Source: Pseudoalteromonas arctica (GTDB taxonomy: Bacteria > Pseudomonadota > Gammaproteobacteria > Enterobacterales > Alteromonadaceae). Taken from it: 64,000 bases of DNA. Of the stretch, positions 28,399-37,731 are shown piece after piece (the first letter of the stretch is position 1; each line of letters starts with the position of its first letter). The position numbers and the translations under genes were made by a program. Where the stretch lies: contig NZ_JABBMT010000003.1 in assembly GCF_012927645.1 (NCBI RefSeq), positions 124,001 through 188,000 on the forward strand, written 5' to 3'. Under the pieces are notes generated by a model. It was given only the letters and a program-made list of their open reading frames with translations, did no database searches and was not told where the DNA came from.

Positions 28399-28848
28399 AT
28401 GCGACTATATAAAGTTATTCACCGTGCTCCAATTCGAGTGGCAAAAATTACGACAAAACGCCAACAGTTGCGTGTCAAGCGCGCTATGGTGGCACTTAAA
28501 ATTGCACTGGCACAGGAAAAACAAGAAACCAAAGAAATGCTCACAATTTATCGTCGCTACACCCAAGGAGATGTCAGTAAAGATGATTTACGAAAAGCCA
28601 ACGCACAGTTTGTAGATATACTCAAAGGATTAGGGTTGGGGGTATTTGCGGTATTGCCCTTTGCACCGGTGACAATTCCCTTAGTAGTTAAGTTAGGGCA
28701 ATTGGTTGGGGTTGATGTATTGCCAAGTTCATTCAATATGAACAAGTCACTCAAAGAGATTGATCAGCTGATTGTTGATGAAGAGCAGCAACACCACCAC
28801 GTTGAAAAATCGGCAAAGTCAGACGTAAAACCACCTGTAAAAAAATAA
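28399..28848 (+). CDS. LETM1-like domain protein
   Basis: A protein of about 149 residues from the ATG at 28399, preferred over an upstream TTG because GAGA precedes it. The basic helical N half (KRQQLRVKRAMVALKIALAQ) leads to a hydrophobic segment, FVDILKGLGLGVFAVLPFAP, and VVKLGQLVGVDVLPSSF. This pattern resembles the core of LETM1-type ribosome-binding domains, found as short stand-alone proteins in marine gammaproteobacteria. The C terminus is charged with a HHH run. The role is unknown; membrane association is likely. Confidence 0.65.
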   Translation: MRLYKVIHRAPIRVAKITTKRQQLRVKRAMVALKIALAQEKQETKEMLTIYRRYTQGDVSKDDLRKANAQFVDILKGLGLGVFAVLPFAPVTIPLVVKLGQLVGVDVLPSSFNMNKSLKEIDQLIVDEEQQHHHVEKSAKSDVKPPVKK

Positions 28849-28943
28849 TGCCATGCAGTTTAAAGGATAGTCTTTATGCTATACCTTTTATATTGAGTTA
28901 TTGATATGCTTGATCATCTTTATAATTTTAAACGAGTCATTTA

Positions 28944-30305
28944 ATGAGTGCATTAATTCGTCATAGTTCTACGGGTATTCCTTTATCTTTTATTGTTAAA
29001 AATGACTTAGCTAGATGGCAATCCCAGCAGCCAATTTTTTTACAAAACTGGCTAAATAGCTGTGATTTTGCAAAACAAGGTTTCGCCTTGGTGGTCAATC
29101 CACAAAGTGGAGCACTAAGTCAGGTGTATTGTTTAGTTAATAGCGTTGATGACTTTTGGCTCGCGGGTGAATTAGCCACTAAACTGCCAGCAGGAATTTA
29201 CCAAGTTCAAGAGTGTGAACAACAATTAGAACAGATTGCTCTGGGTTTTATACTTGGTGGTTATGAATTTAACGAATATAAAGCCAAAGGGGCTGTCAAA
29301 GCACAATTAGCAATAGCCGATGAGGCATTATTTGCGCGTATTACACGCCAAGCAAATGCGATTAACTTAGTGAGAGATCTGGTTAATACGCCTGCCGCAG
29401 ACATGATGCCACAGCACCTATCACAAGTGATGGCTGATTTAGCGCACACTTACAATGGTCAATTCAATGAATGGATAGGGGATGAATTATTAGAACAAAA
29501 CTATCCCACTATCCACATGGTAGGCCGCGCCAGTGAAAATAAACCGCGTTTACTTGATTTACACTGGGGCGCTAAAGATGCACCTTTGATCACCTTGGTT
29601 GGTAAAGGGGTTTGTTTTGACTCTGGTGGTTTAGATCTTAAACCAAGTTCAGGTATGCGCAATATGAAAAAAGACATGGGCGGTGCGGCTCATGTAATTG
29701 GTTTAGCACAATTAATTATGGCGGCAAATTTACCTATTCGTTTACGTGTGTTAGTCCCCGCTGTTGAGAATGCGGTATCGCGTAATGCATTTCGCCCTGG
29801 CGATGTTATTAAAACCCGTAAAGGAATTATGGTCGAAATCGATAATACCGACGCAGAGGGCCGTTTAGTGTTATGTGATGCACTCACGGAAGCACAAAAT
29901 GACAATCCTGAGTTGATCATTGATTTTGCAACCTTAACGGGTGCTTGTCGTATTGCGTTAGGCACTGAGTTGCCAGGGTTTTTCTCAACTGAACGTGATG
30001 TTGCTAATGGCATTATTGACGCTGGTATTGCAGTAAGCGACCCCGTTTGGCAATTACCGCTTTTTGAGCAATATAAAAGTTTATTAAAAAGTGATGTTGC
30101 TGATATGGCTAACTGTTCAAGCACCCCATTTGGCGGTGCAATTACTGCTGCACTTTATTTAAAAGAATTTGTAGAGCCAACCACTCCATGGGTACATTTT
30201 GATGTAATGGCATGGAATATCCGCTCATTACCAGGTCGTCCAGTCGGTGGTGAAGCACTCGGTATTCGTGCCGTATTTAACTACTTACAAAGTCGTTTTA
30301 AGTAA
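28944..30305 (+). CDS. Leucyl aminopeptidase family (M17) metallopeptidase
   Basis: A 453-residue cytosolic M17 peptidase that removes N-terminal residues from peptides. Two-metal site residues lie in LVGKGVCFDSGGLDLKPSSG, KKDMGGAAHVIG and the hallmark NTDAEGRLVLCDAL. The N-terminal domain is divergent, closer to the short PepB-like group than to PepA. Its 3' end overlaps by a few bases the frame-corrected tail of the convergent VOC remnant. Confidence 0.9.
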   Translation: MSALIRHSSTGIPLSFIVKNDLARWQSQQPIFLQNWLNSCDFAKQGFALVVNPQSGALSQVYCLVNSVDDFWLAGELATKLPAGIYQVQECEQQLEQIALGFILGGYEFNEYKAKGAVKAQLAIADEALFARITRQANAINLVRDLVNTPAADMMPQHLSQVMADLAHTYNGQFNEWIGDELLEQNYPTIHMVGRASENKPRLLDLHWGAKDAPLITLVGKGVCFDSGGLDLKPSSGMRNMKKDMGGAAHVIGLAQLIMAANLPIRLRVLVPAVENAVSRNAFRPGDVIKTRKGIMVEIDNTDAEGRLVLCDALTEAQNDNPELIIDFATLTGACRIALGTELPGFFSTERDVANGIIDAGIAVSDPVWQLPLFEQYKSLLKSDVADMANCSSTPFGGAITAALYLKEFVEPTTPWVHFDVMAWNIRSLPGRPVGGEALGIRAVFNYLQSRFK

Positions 30306-30482
30306 ATTTATTGAGCTTTGTGAGGTTATGCCCATAAAGCTCAAGCGGTAATCCATCAGGGATGGCAAAAAAGTAAACCGTTTACCTGTGTATTCATCAG
30401 TTCGAATCTCTTCCACCGTTACACCTTGGCTTTGCAAATACACTTTACTTTGCTCAATATTGATCACTGCCTTTGCAAGCTG
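30298..30482 (-). pseudogene. Remnant of VOC (glyoxalase/bleomycin-resistance) protein
   Basis: Minus-strand codons from about 30482 read [33 protein letters not shown], the C-terminal part of a VOC-family domain. At ACTTTTTTGCC (six T, plus-strand A6 at 30367-30372) the open frame departs from the family. One added T or a -1 slip continues it as FAIPDGLPLELYGHNLTK and ends at 30298. The first two-thirds of the domain are missing: the frame is closed just upstream by TAG, and that DNA is now the 3' end of the KAS III gene. Truncation is clear; the frameshift alone could be a sequencing error. The -1 heptamer here is U UUU UUG. Confidence 0.7.
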
Positions 30483-31533
30483 CTACTGCGGGGGCCACTA
30501 ACTCTAAACCGGTTTTATCACACGGCGGTAGCGCTGCATCACTCAGGCTGATTGGCGTGACGCGTTCACCCCATTTGATGTAACTAGCAGCCCAAGTTAA
30601 TCCGGCCCCAAATGCTGCAGACATGATATTAGCATGTGGTTTAATTAATCCTTGCTCAACCGCTTCACATAATGCGATTGCAATAGTTGCTGCCGATGTA
30701 TTGCCGTATTCGCCAATGTTAACCATTACTTTTTCATCCGGCACTTTTAAGCGATGTTGAATGGCTTGAATGATACGTAAATTTGCTTGGTGCGGTACAA
30801 GTACATCGATGTCATCAAGGCGTAAATTTGCTTGTGTGAGCACATCGTCGCAGGCTTCGCTCATGCCTTTTACAGCGCGTTTAAAGATCTCTCGCCCTGC
30901 AAACAATAAATCAGACGGCCCAATAGGCACATATTTATTTAAGTCACTACCAAAGTTAGTGATATGCAAGATATCACGGTCTTCGCTATCACAGCCTGTT
31001 TTTGTCGCGAGTAAACCCGCTGGCGTGTCTGCTGCTTCAAGTACTACGGCACCGGCGCCATCACCAAATAACACCGCACTGTCACGGCGATCCCAGTTTA
31101 CATACCAGGTCATACGTTCAGCAGCAATGACTACTGCTTTTTTGATCATACCGGCTTGAATTTGTGCGGTCGCTGCTTGTATTGCATATAAAAAACCAGA
31201 GCACGCTGCATTGGTGTCCATAGCGGCTGCGCCAACTGCACCAATGTTTTTTTGTACTAATGAAGCTGTGTTTGCCACCATAGTTGAGGGCGTACATGTT
31301 GCTAGTAACACTAAGTCGATGTCTTTAGCATCAATGCCAGCACAGGCTATTGCATGTTTAGCTGCTACAGTGGCAAGCTCTGCAGTACTAACGTGGCTTA
31401 CTCTACGGGCTTTGATGCCAGTGCGGGATGTGATCCATTCATCATTGGTATCAACTAATTGGCTAATTTCATCGTTGCTAATACGCGCTGGTGGGATACA
31501 TTTACCCCAACCCGTTATGTGTGCGTAGGTCAT
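30454..31533 (-). CDS. Beta-ketoacyl-ACP synthase III family protein
   Basis: A 359-residue KAS III (FabH-like) thiolase-fold enzyme, somewhat longer than E. coli FabH (317). The catalytic triad is Cys111 in [14 protein letters not shown], His in [11 protein letters not shown], and Asn in [14 protein letters not shown]. It condenses an acyl-CoA with malonyl-ACP. The extended C terminus ([13 protein letters not shown] and beyond) is typical of the long FabH-like group in Alteromonadales that is not in the fab cluster, so it could act in fatty-acid initiation or a specialised lipid. Its last bases overlap the VOC remnant. Confidence 0.88.
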   Translation of the reverse strand: MTYAHITGWGKCIPPARISNDEISQLVDTNDEWITSRTGIKARRVSHVSTAELATVAAKHAIACAGIDAKDIDLVLLATCTPSTMVANTASLVQKNIGAVGAAAMDTNAACSGFLYAIQAATAQIQAGMIKKAVVIAAERMTWYVNWDRRDSAVLFGDGAGAVVLEAADTPAGLLATKTGCDSEDRDILHITNFGSDLNKYVPIGPSDLLFAGREIFKRAVKGMSEACDDVLTQANLRLDDIDVLVPHQANLRIIQAIQHRLKVPDEKVMVNIGEYGNTSAATIAIALCEAVEQGLIKPHANIMSAAFGAGLTWAASYIKWGERVTPISLSDAALPPCDKTGLELVAPAVAACKGSDQY

Positions 31534-31686
31534 AGTGTGCTCTCTTTAAGTGGTCAGACATGTGTCATCTATGTTTGATTTATACCAAAAATCCAGTTCT
31601 AAGACTAGTTTATAACTTAGCTTACGTCGTAAATAGTGGTAATTAAACGTAATTTAGGCTAATGGTAGTAGAAAAATGAGGTAAAC

Positions 31687-33000
31687 ATGAAACAAAAATT
31701 AATTACTATCTTGGCTGCACTGAGTACGACGATATGCTCTGCGGCGAGTTTTGCAACACAAACTCAGGTTATTTACGCAGGGTCAATGTTAGCAGGTGCT
31801 GGACAAACACTAGAAAAGCAACGCACTATTGTTATAGAAGACGCTATCATCACGCGCATCGAAAAAGGCTATGTGAGTGTTACCGATCTAGCATTGCCCG
31901 ATGCAAAGATCATTGATTTAAAAAATCAATTTGTTCTGCCTGGATTAATTGATATGCACGTACATGTTACTTTTGAGCGTGACGCAAGTGCTAATCCACA
32001 TCGCTGGATAACAGAATATGAGGCTGATTATGCGCTGCGCTCAGTTAAATATTTGCAGCGCACCCTTGCTGCGGGTTTTACCTCCGTGCGTGATTTAGGC
32101 AGTAGTTATAAAGTGATCTTTCCACTACAGCGTGCCGTTGAGCGTGGAGATATTCAAGGGCCACGTATTTTTGCTGCAGGAGATACAATTACCCCAACAG
32201 GCGGGCATGCTGATCTGCACGGTTACCGTAAAGATATTAGTGATGTGATAAGTGGGGGGTTAGGGGTGTGCGATGGTGCTGATGATTGTCGCCGCGCGGT
32301 TCGTGAAGTAATTAAATCAGGTGCTGATGTAATTAAAATTACCGCAACGGGTGGGGTGTTAAGTAATACCGCAGCGGGTGTCAATCAGCAGTTCACTGAT
32401 CAAGAGTTGACGGCGATTGTTGATACTGCACATAACTTAGCGCGCAGCGTAACAGCCCATGCTCATGGTACATCAGGGATCAAAGCGGCATTACGAGCAG
32501 GTGTTGATTCAATTGAACATGGCTCTTACCTAGACAAAGAGACTGTAAAGTTATTTAAGCAACATAACGCTTATTTAGTGCCCACGTTATTGGCAGGCCA
32601 AACAGTTAGTCAAGAAGTACTCAGTAACCCAAATATGCCTGTAGCTATTGCCAATAAAGTACGCACTGTTGTACCAAATGTTGCAGCTTCATTTAAACTA
32701 GCATTAAAAAACAAGGTTAATATTGCTTTTGGTACAGATTCTGGCGTATCGCGCCATGGTAATAATGCTGATGAGTTTTTATGGTTAGTTAAGTATGGTA
32801 TGACTGAAAAGCAGGCTATTATGTCAGCAACAGTTAATGCCGCTAAGTTACTCGGCGAACAAGACCGACTAGGGCAGTTGAGTGTTGGTAAACAAGCAGA
32901 TATCATCAGCGTGAATGGCTCTCCTCTTGATGATATAACGACATTGCAAAATGTACAATTTGTGATGAAAGCGGGGCAGGTATATAAACACCAATTGTAG
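31687..33000 (+). CDS. Exported amidohydrolase (Xaa-Pro dipeptidase/imidazolonepropionase-like)
   Basis: A 437-residue metal-dependent hydrolase with a signal peptide (residues 1-22). Metal and active-site residues are DMHVHVTFE near 90, a carboxylatable Lys in DVIKITATGG, His in VTAHAHGTSGI and SIEHGSYLD, and Asp in FGTDSGVSRHG. ALRAGVDSIEHGSYLD and MSATVNAAKLLG are typical of the imidazolonepropionase-like branch that includes carboxypeptidase and prolidase activities (Sgx9260-type). The likely role is periplasmic peptide hydrolysis. A DUF4440-like gene follows after eight bases. Confidence 0.87.
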   Translation: MKQKLITILAALSTTICSAASFATQTQVIYAGSMLAGAGQTLEKQRTIVIEDAIITRIEKGYVSVTDLALPDAKIIDLKNQFVLPGLIDMHVHVTFERDASANPHRWITEYEADYALRSVKYLQRTLAAGFTSVRDLGSSYKVIFPLQRAVERGDIQGPRIFAAGDTITPTGGHADLHGYRKDISDVISGGLGVCDGADDCRRAVREVIKSGADVIKITATGGVLSNTAAGVNQQFTDQELTAIVDTAHNLARSVTAHAHGTSGIKAALRAGVDSIEHGSYLDKETVKLFKQHNAYLVPTLLAGQTVSQEVLSNPNMPVAIANKVRTVVPNVAASFKLALKNKVNIAFGTDSGVSRHGNNADEFLWLVKYGMTEKQAIMSATVNAAKLLGEQDRLGQLSVGKQADIISVNGSPLDDITTLQNVQFVMKAGQVYKHQL

Positions 33001-33008
33001 GATACAAC

Positions 33009-33413
33009 ATGGGCAGCAAAATCAAGGCATCATTGTTTAATCATTTGATTGACGCTGAGCGCCAACTATTAGATCCTGACGTTCGTCAATCTGAGCAGGC
33101 ACTGGATGCCTTGCTTGATGACGATTTTATTGAAATTGCCGCCAATGGTACTGTATTTAATAAATATCAAGTATTAACGCGGTTACCTACGGAAGTCGTG
33201 CCGCAGTTTTATAATCAGCATTTTAAAGGCCGAATGCTTAGTGATGATATTGCCCAACTAAGTTATCAAGCGGCATATCGGCGCTCTGCGCGCGCTGAGT
33301 TTAACTATTCGTTACGGATGTCGCTATGGCGATTAACCGAAGGCCAGTGGAAAATGGTGTTCCATCAAGGAACGCCGTGTGCTGTGTTTAGTATCTCTAT
33401 GGATGATGATTAG
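33009..33413 (+). CDS. DUF4440 / SnoaL-like (NTF2 fold) protein
   Basis: A 134-residue cytoplasmic protein with the NTF2-like layout of DUF4440: helix, LLDDDFIEIAANGTVFNK, LTRLPTE, then beta strands ending MSLWRLTEGQWKMVFHQGTP. The last motif is highly typical. Members bind small ligands or act as cyclases or isomerases, but none can be assigned. It is the second gene of an operon with the amidohydrolase. Confidence 0.82.
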   Translation: MGSKIKASLFNHLIDAERQLLDPDVRQSEQALDALLDDDFIEIAANGTVFNKYQVLTRLPTEVVPQFYNQHFKGRMLSDDIAQLSYQAAYRRSARAEFNYSLRMSLWRLTEGQWKMVFHQGTPCAVFSISMDDD

Positions 33414-33471
33414 GTTAACCTTCTTTAATTAGGCATTTTTTTATTAGGTACTCTTTATTAGGTAGTTATGT

Positions 33472-34734
33472 ATGGCGTTTTTAATGCGCACTGATCCTGC
33501 GATTAGCCGTTTACTGATGTTACGCAGTGGTGCAATTGCAATTCAATTATTGGCCGTTGTAGCAGGCTATTTTTTACTTGAGCACCAAATCCCGTTATTG
33601 CCTCTATTGGTAGTGATCTCCCTTGAAGCCGTATTCCAAATTTTAAGCGTGATTGCTTATCGTAATGTCAGTAAAGCGAAAGAGCTTGGGATGTTAATGC
33701 AGCTGACGGCAGATGTCTTGTTTTTAGCTGTTTTGCTGTCACTAAGTGGTGGCGCGACCAATGCATTTGTGTCGTTACTGTTATTACCTATAATGATTGC
33801 TGCGGTGAGTGTCAGTGCTCGCGGCTTAGCTTAAATTGCTGTATTAGCGATCACCGCTTATAGCGTGCTGCTATTTAAAATGCCTCAGCCCAGCATGCAT
33901 CACATGCAAATGACCAGTCACTTTGTGGGAATGTGGGTTAACTTTGTGATCAGTGCCAGCGTTATTGCATTCGTTATAGGCACTATGAACCGTGCTCTGC
34001 ATTCGCGAGAGCGTACCATTGCAACTGTGCGAGAAAAACAATTACGAGCAGAGCAGTTAGTCACACTTGATGGTGCAGCGGCACAAATCACTCATCAATT
34101 AGCCAGTCCAATCGCCAATTTACACTTGTTGTATGAAGAACTTATTGAGGATCAACCAGATAACGAAATTGTGAAAGACATGCAGCAACCGCTGTTGCAA
34201 TGCACGCAGCAGTTAAAACAGTTTCGTACCCTGTCATCTGAACTACGCACACAAACGGTTGCAGCGACTGTATCGTTAAACACATTAGCTCAACAAATTA
34301 GCGATACAATGCTATTACAGTATCCCGATCAACAGCTTAATTGGCTAAATGCAGCGCCAGCTAGCTCGGTTACTAATGATGCTATGTTACTGCCAGCGAT
34401 ATTAAACTTGTTGCAAAATGCTGCTTTTGCCAATCAACAGGCCCAGCAACAAACACTGGAATTGAACTGGCAACAGACTCCAGATAACCCTAAAACAGTG
34501 AGTTTAGTTATACGTGATTTTGGTAAAGGATTTAGCGCCGCACAATTGGCAGAGTTAGGGGGGCAGTTAATGCCTAGTGAAACGGGGATGGGGCTAGCAG
34601 TTATGCTTTCAAATGTAACATTTGAGCGTTTACAAGGTTCTTTAACATTATATAATCACCCACAAGGTGGTGCGGTTGCCAAAGTACAATTAACCATTGA
34701 CGAGCCACAAGTTGAGCCTGCATGCAGCTATTAA
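33472..34734 (+). pseudogene. RegB/PrrB-like sensor kinase interrupted by in-frame TAA
   Basis: One continuous frame encodes a RegB-type kinase except for TAA at 33832-33834 (GCTTAAATT). Before it, 120 residues form four TM helices (LRSGAIAIQLLAVVAGYFLL onward to SVSARGLA). After it the frame continues at once with IAVLAITAYSVLLF, another TM, a dimerisation helix with the His in AAQITHQLASPIANL (RegB-type H box), N box LNLLQNAAFAN, DFGKGF and ETGMGLAV. The regulator gene overlaps its end. A GTG at 33865 could restart a shorter kinase lacking the sensor half. A nonsense mutation in a redox-sensing kinase is the simplest reading; a base-call error is possible. Confidence 0.8.
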
Positions 34735-35252
34735 TTATTGAAGATGATATTAATCTTGCCAATACGCTAGCGCGACGGCTAACCAAACACGGTTTTACAT
34801 GTCTGCTAGCACATAATAAAGCCCAGGCGATCGGTGCAGCTAAAAACTTCGCACCGACACATATTCTGTTAGATATGAAATTAGCTGACGACAATGGTTT
34901 AGCTCTTATCGCACCACTGAGAGCCTTACTAACAGACGCACATATTGTATTGTTAACCGGCTTTGCTAGTATCGCCACGGCCGTAGAAGCTATGCGCTTA
35001 GGCGCAAATGATTATTTAACAAAACCCGTTGATATGCTCACCTTATTACGCTCATTAACAGGCACAATCGAGCCAATTACTGAGTTAGTTGCAGACGATA
35101 TTGCAACTATGTCGCCAGAGCGTCTTGAGTGGGAACATATTCAACAAGTGCTGCATACTAATCAAGGCAATATTTCAGCAACTGCTCGGCAACTTAATAT
35201 GCATCGGCGCACCTTACAGCGTAAGCTACAAAAAAAACCAGTTCAACAATAA
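34722..35252 (+). CDS. RegA/PrrA/ActR-family response regulator
   Basis: A 176-residue regulator with a receiver domain (acidic pocket LLIIEDDINL, phospho-accepting D51 in LLDMKLADDNG, switch Thr in LLTGFAS, Lys in LTKPVD) and a C-terminal Fis-type HTH (EHIQQVLHTNQGNISATARQ, then MHRRTLQRKLQKK). This is the RegA/PrrA architecture used in redox control of respiration. It overlaps its cognate kinase gene by 13 bases. With the kinase interrupted, the regulator may be unphosphorylated or driven by another kinase. Confidence 0.9.
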   Translation: MQLLIIEDDINLANTLARRLTKHGFTCLLAHNKAQAIGAAKNFAPTHILLDMKLADDNGLALIAPLRALLTDAHIVLLTGFASIATAVEAMRLGANDYLTKPVDMLTLLRSLTGTIEPITELVADDIATMSPERLEWEHIQQVLHTNQGNISATARQLNMHRRTLQRKLQKKPVQQ

Positions 35253-35535
35253 ATACTAGCGCAATAGTGAGCGTCATTGTAGAACACTGTTTCTGGTTTG
35301 GTAATGCTCAAGAAGTTTGTTGTTGCTTTTTAAGCAATAAAATTAACCCGGTAAACTTGGTAACACAGTCGCCTTTAGCTACTTTCAGTGAAGTTAAGGT
35401 TACTTTAATACGTTGATATTTAAGCGGCAGTCATGCACCGTAGGTAGTTTTGCAGTTTAGATAGTTGCTGCAATTGGGTTCATTAACTACAGTAAAATAT
35501 CATTGTATTTTTTGCAATCAGCATGAGTAGTCATT
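35253..35535. other. Intergenic stretch, no gene recognised
   Basis: The gap after the response regulator holds no clear gene. The minus strand has about 40 open codons (KYQRIKVTLTSLKVAKGDCV and so on) without a credible start, possibly a remnant. The last 40 bases carry the promoter region and start context of the DUF1761 gene. Confidence 0.3.
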
Positions 35536-35940
35536 ATGGATTTATCACAACTAGATTTTGTAGCCATATTATTAGCTGCCATGTCTTCTTTTATGTTAGG
35601 AGGCGTTTGGTATTCACCTTGGTTGTTTCAACGAGCCTGGTTAGAAGGCTGTGGATTAACGGAGCTGGATTTAAAAGCAACAAATCCAAAATGGGTATTT
35701 AGTGGCGGTTTTGTTTTATCGTTATTTATCGCTTTTGGTTTATCACTGCTTTTAGGGCCACACCCACATTTAGGAGTTGCGGTAGGCGTTGGCTTTGCGG
35801 TTGGACTATGTTTGGTAAGCAGTGCCTTAGGGATGAGCTATATTTATGAACAACGGCCACTAAAGCTGTTTTTAATCAATAGCGGTTACCATATTTTACA
35901 GTTTACTTTAATGGGCTTAATCTTTGGACTTTGGCCATAA
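35536..35940 (+). CDS. DUF1761 family membrane protein
   Basis: A 134-residue inner-membrane protein with four TM segments. The family signature is AAMSSFMLGGVWYSPWLFQRAWLEGCG near the N terminus (here split as FMLGGVWYSPWLF and RAWLEGCGL), and it ends YHILQFTLMGLIFGLW. Function is unknown. It is followed 43 bases later by a small zinc-ribbon gene. Confidence 0.85.
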   Translation: MDLSQLDFVAILLAAMSSFMLGGVWYSPWLFQRAWLEGCGLTELDLKATNPKWVFSGGFVLSLFIAFGLSLLLGPHPHLGVAVGVGFAVGLCLVSSALGMSYIYEQRPLKLFLINSGYHILQFTLMGLIFGLWP

Positions 35941-35983
35941 GCTGTTAATCTGTTCGCGTGTTTGTAGTAAAAGTAACAAAATA

Positions 35984-36235
35984 ATGGCAAAACCGAATAA
36001 AAAAGGCCCTACTAAAACCGTCGATATTTTTTGTAGTCAATGTAAAGCTCCCTTATTCAAATATCGTAAAGGCGGCAAAGGGGCATTGGTTAAATGTTTT
36101 ATCGAACGGATCAGTCAAGATTTCACCACAATTCCTTGCATATGCCCCAACTGCTCACGCCCTTTTGCTCGAGAAGCCATTGTCCGAGGCGTACCCGCGT
36201 ATAAAATGATCGGCGGCAAAGTCACGTTTAAGTAG
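35984..36235 (+). CDS. Small zinc-ribbon protein
   Basis: An 83-residue basic protein from the ATG at 35984; a longer frame opens earlier inside the preceding gene but lacks a ribosome site. Two metal-binding pairs, CSQCKAPLFKY and CPNCSRPFAR, form a probable zinc ribbon. Between them lies a lysine/glycine-rich segment (YRKGGKGALVKC). Similar short proteins are common in marine gammaproteobacteria and have no assigned role; nucleic-acid binding is a guess from charge. Confidence 0.75.
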   Translation: MAKPNKKGPTKTVDIFCSQCKAPLFKYRKGGKGALVKCFIERISQDFTTIPCICPNCSRPFAREAIVRGVPAYKMIGGKVTFK

Positions 36236-36359
36236 TTACTTAATTCAATATTTCATTCATCTTTTATTCATTTAATCATCTTTTCGGCTGATTGTACCGA
36301 TATATAGTTTACGTATAATTATTACTAGGACGTAACCATGGTTAAATTAAAGGACTAAA

Positions 36360-37730
36360 ATGAAGCCCGCCTTTTTATTAATTCACTGCTTTACCGCGGT
36401 ATTAAGCTTTTACTCTTGTTTAGTCATTGCTCAGCAAGACTTTCAACAAGCTTATGCCCCTATAAATGTCTCTGGTATTACAATTTTTGTGCCCATTGAG
36501 TTATACCCAGATACTACAACTTACCTAACTATTAAAGAGACACCAACTGAATATTGGCTGCAATGGACAAAAAATTCCGACAGTAAGTATTATATTATTG
36601 AGCATTACATTAATGGTAGTTGGCAGTTAGTTGCGAGCAATATTACAGGTAATGAATACCGTGCTGATAAAAGTTTAGGTAATAAATTCAGAGTTAAAGG
36701 GTGTCATCAGTATGGTTGCGCAGGCTGGACGAGTATCAATAATGTAAATACGTCACCACTTCATATTACCTCCTTTTCTACCAACAAAAGTAAAGTTGCT
36801 CAAGGTGAGCGAGTTGTTGTGTCGTGGAATGTTGAAGGGGCGAGTGAAGTCAATTTAAAAGTAAATGGCACACATTATAAAGCGTTACCTTTTACTGGCA
36901 ACAAAGCAATAACAGCGTATGACTATAGTTCATTTGAGTTATCCGCAGTGGGTTTTGGCAGCACTAAAAAACAAAAAATGGCAGTGGTAGTCGATAAGCC
37001 CCAAGTAATTAAAGAAGTAGAGTTAAGCGGATACCTGCAACCACTGATGAACCTTGGGTTAGATATTGTTGAACGAGCGATTGTAACAAGTGGTAACTTT
37101 ACTTATGTTCCTACTCAAGATGGGTTTTTACACAAGGTAAATAACCAATCGCAAATTATTTGGAGCAAAAGCCTTAATGGTGTTATGGCTAATAAACCAA
37201 TTATTGATAATGGTTATCTATATTACAGTGTTAGTTTGATCAGCGGTGAAGGTGAAATATGCAAAACCTACATGCATTCAGCCGATACTCAGTGTAAAAG
37301 TACTGGGAGTGAGGTTATTGCAAGCCCAGTCATCAAGCCGAACAAAAACAGCACTTCCCCACCTGACGAACAAGCATTTTCTATCTCTAATTATTTTTCA
37401 GGCAGTTTAAATAGTAGTCTACTGAGTGTCAGTACAACGGGTTTAGTCAATGAGTATAGCCTTGAAACATTAACGGTAAAAAACCAATTTATACTCCCAG
37501 GTGATTATCGCAATAACCCCATATTATCTGATGCAAAACTTTCAAAGCAAAATGAACTCCTGCTGCGTACAGCGCCAAATCAAGTCACTGCTTTTTTAAT
37601 ACCTTCTTCGGGTTCAGGAAGAGGCAGTGAGATTTTTTCAAGCGTACAACGTTTTTTTACAACGAGCAGCGACGATACTCAAAATACTGAGCCGCAAGTG
37701 TTAGATATTGCTTGGCAGAAGGAGTTGTAA
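36360..37730 (+). CDS. Exported FN3/propeller-repeat protein upstream of RHS gene
   Basis: A 456-residue exported protein with a signal peptide of about 24 residues (ending VIA). Residues about 55-125 form an FN3-like domain (YWLQWTKNSDSKYYIIEHY). A second Ig-like domain follows (VVVSWNVEGASEVNLKVNG). The C-terminal half has PQQ-like propeller blades (FTYVPTQDGFLHKVNNQSQI, then IIWSKSLNG). Its stop is one base before the start of the next gene, and the same domain types recur there, so the two probably arose together and are cotranslated. It may be a surface adaptor or carrier for the RHS protein. No specific family is recognised. Confidence 0.7.
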   Translation: MKPAFLLIHCFTAVLSFYSCLVIAQQDFQQAYAPINVSGITIFVPIELYPDTTTYLTIKETPTEYWLQWTKNSDSKYYIIEHYINGSWQLVASNITGNEYRADKSLGNKFRVKGCHQYGCAGWTSINNVNTSPLHITSFSTNKSKVAQGERVVVSWNVEGASEVNLKVNGTHYKALPFTGNKAITAYDYSSFELSAVGFGSTKKQKMAVVVDKPQVIKEVELSGYLQPLMNLGLDIVERAIVTSGNFTYVPTQDGFLHKVNNQSQIIWSKSLNGVMANKPIIDNGYLYYSVSLISGEGEICKTYMHSADTQCKSTGSEVIASPVIKPNKNSTSPPDEQAFSISNYFSGSLNSSLLSVSTTGLVNEYSLETLTVKNQFILPGDYRNNPILSDAKLSKQNELLLRTAPNQVTAFLIPSSGSGRGSEIFSSVQRFFTTSSDDTQNTEPQVLDIAWQKEL

Positions 37731-37731
37731 G

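Noticed and set aside
31211..31528. Plus-strand open frame antisense to the KAS III gene.
   Set aside because: Covers the catalytic Cys region of the minus-strand gene and has no independent support.
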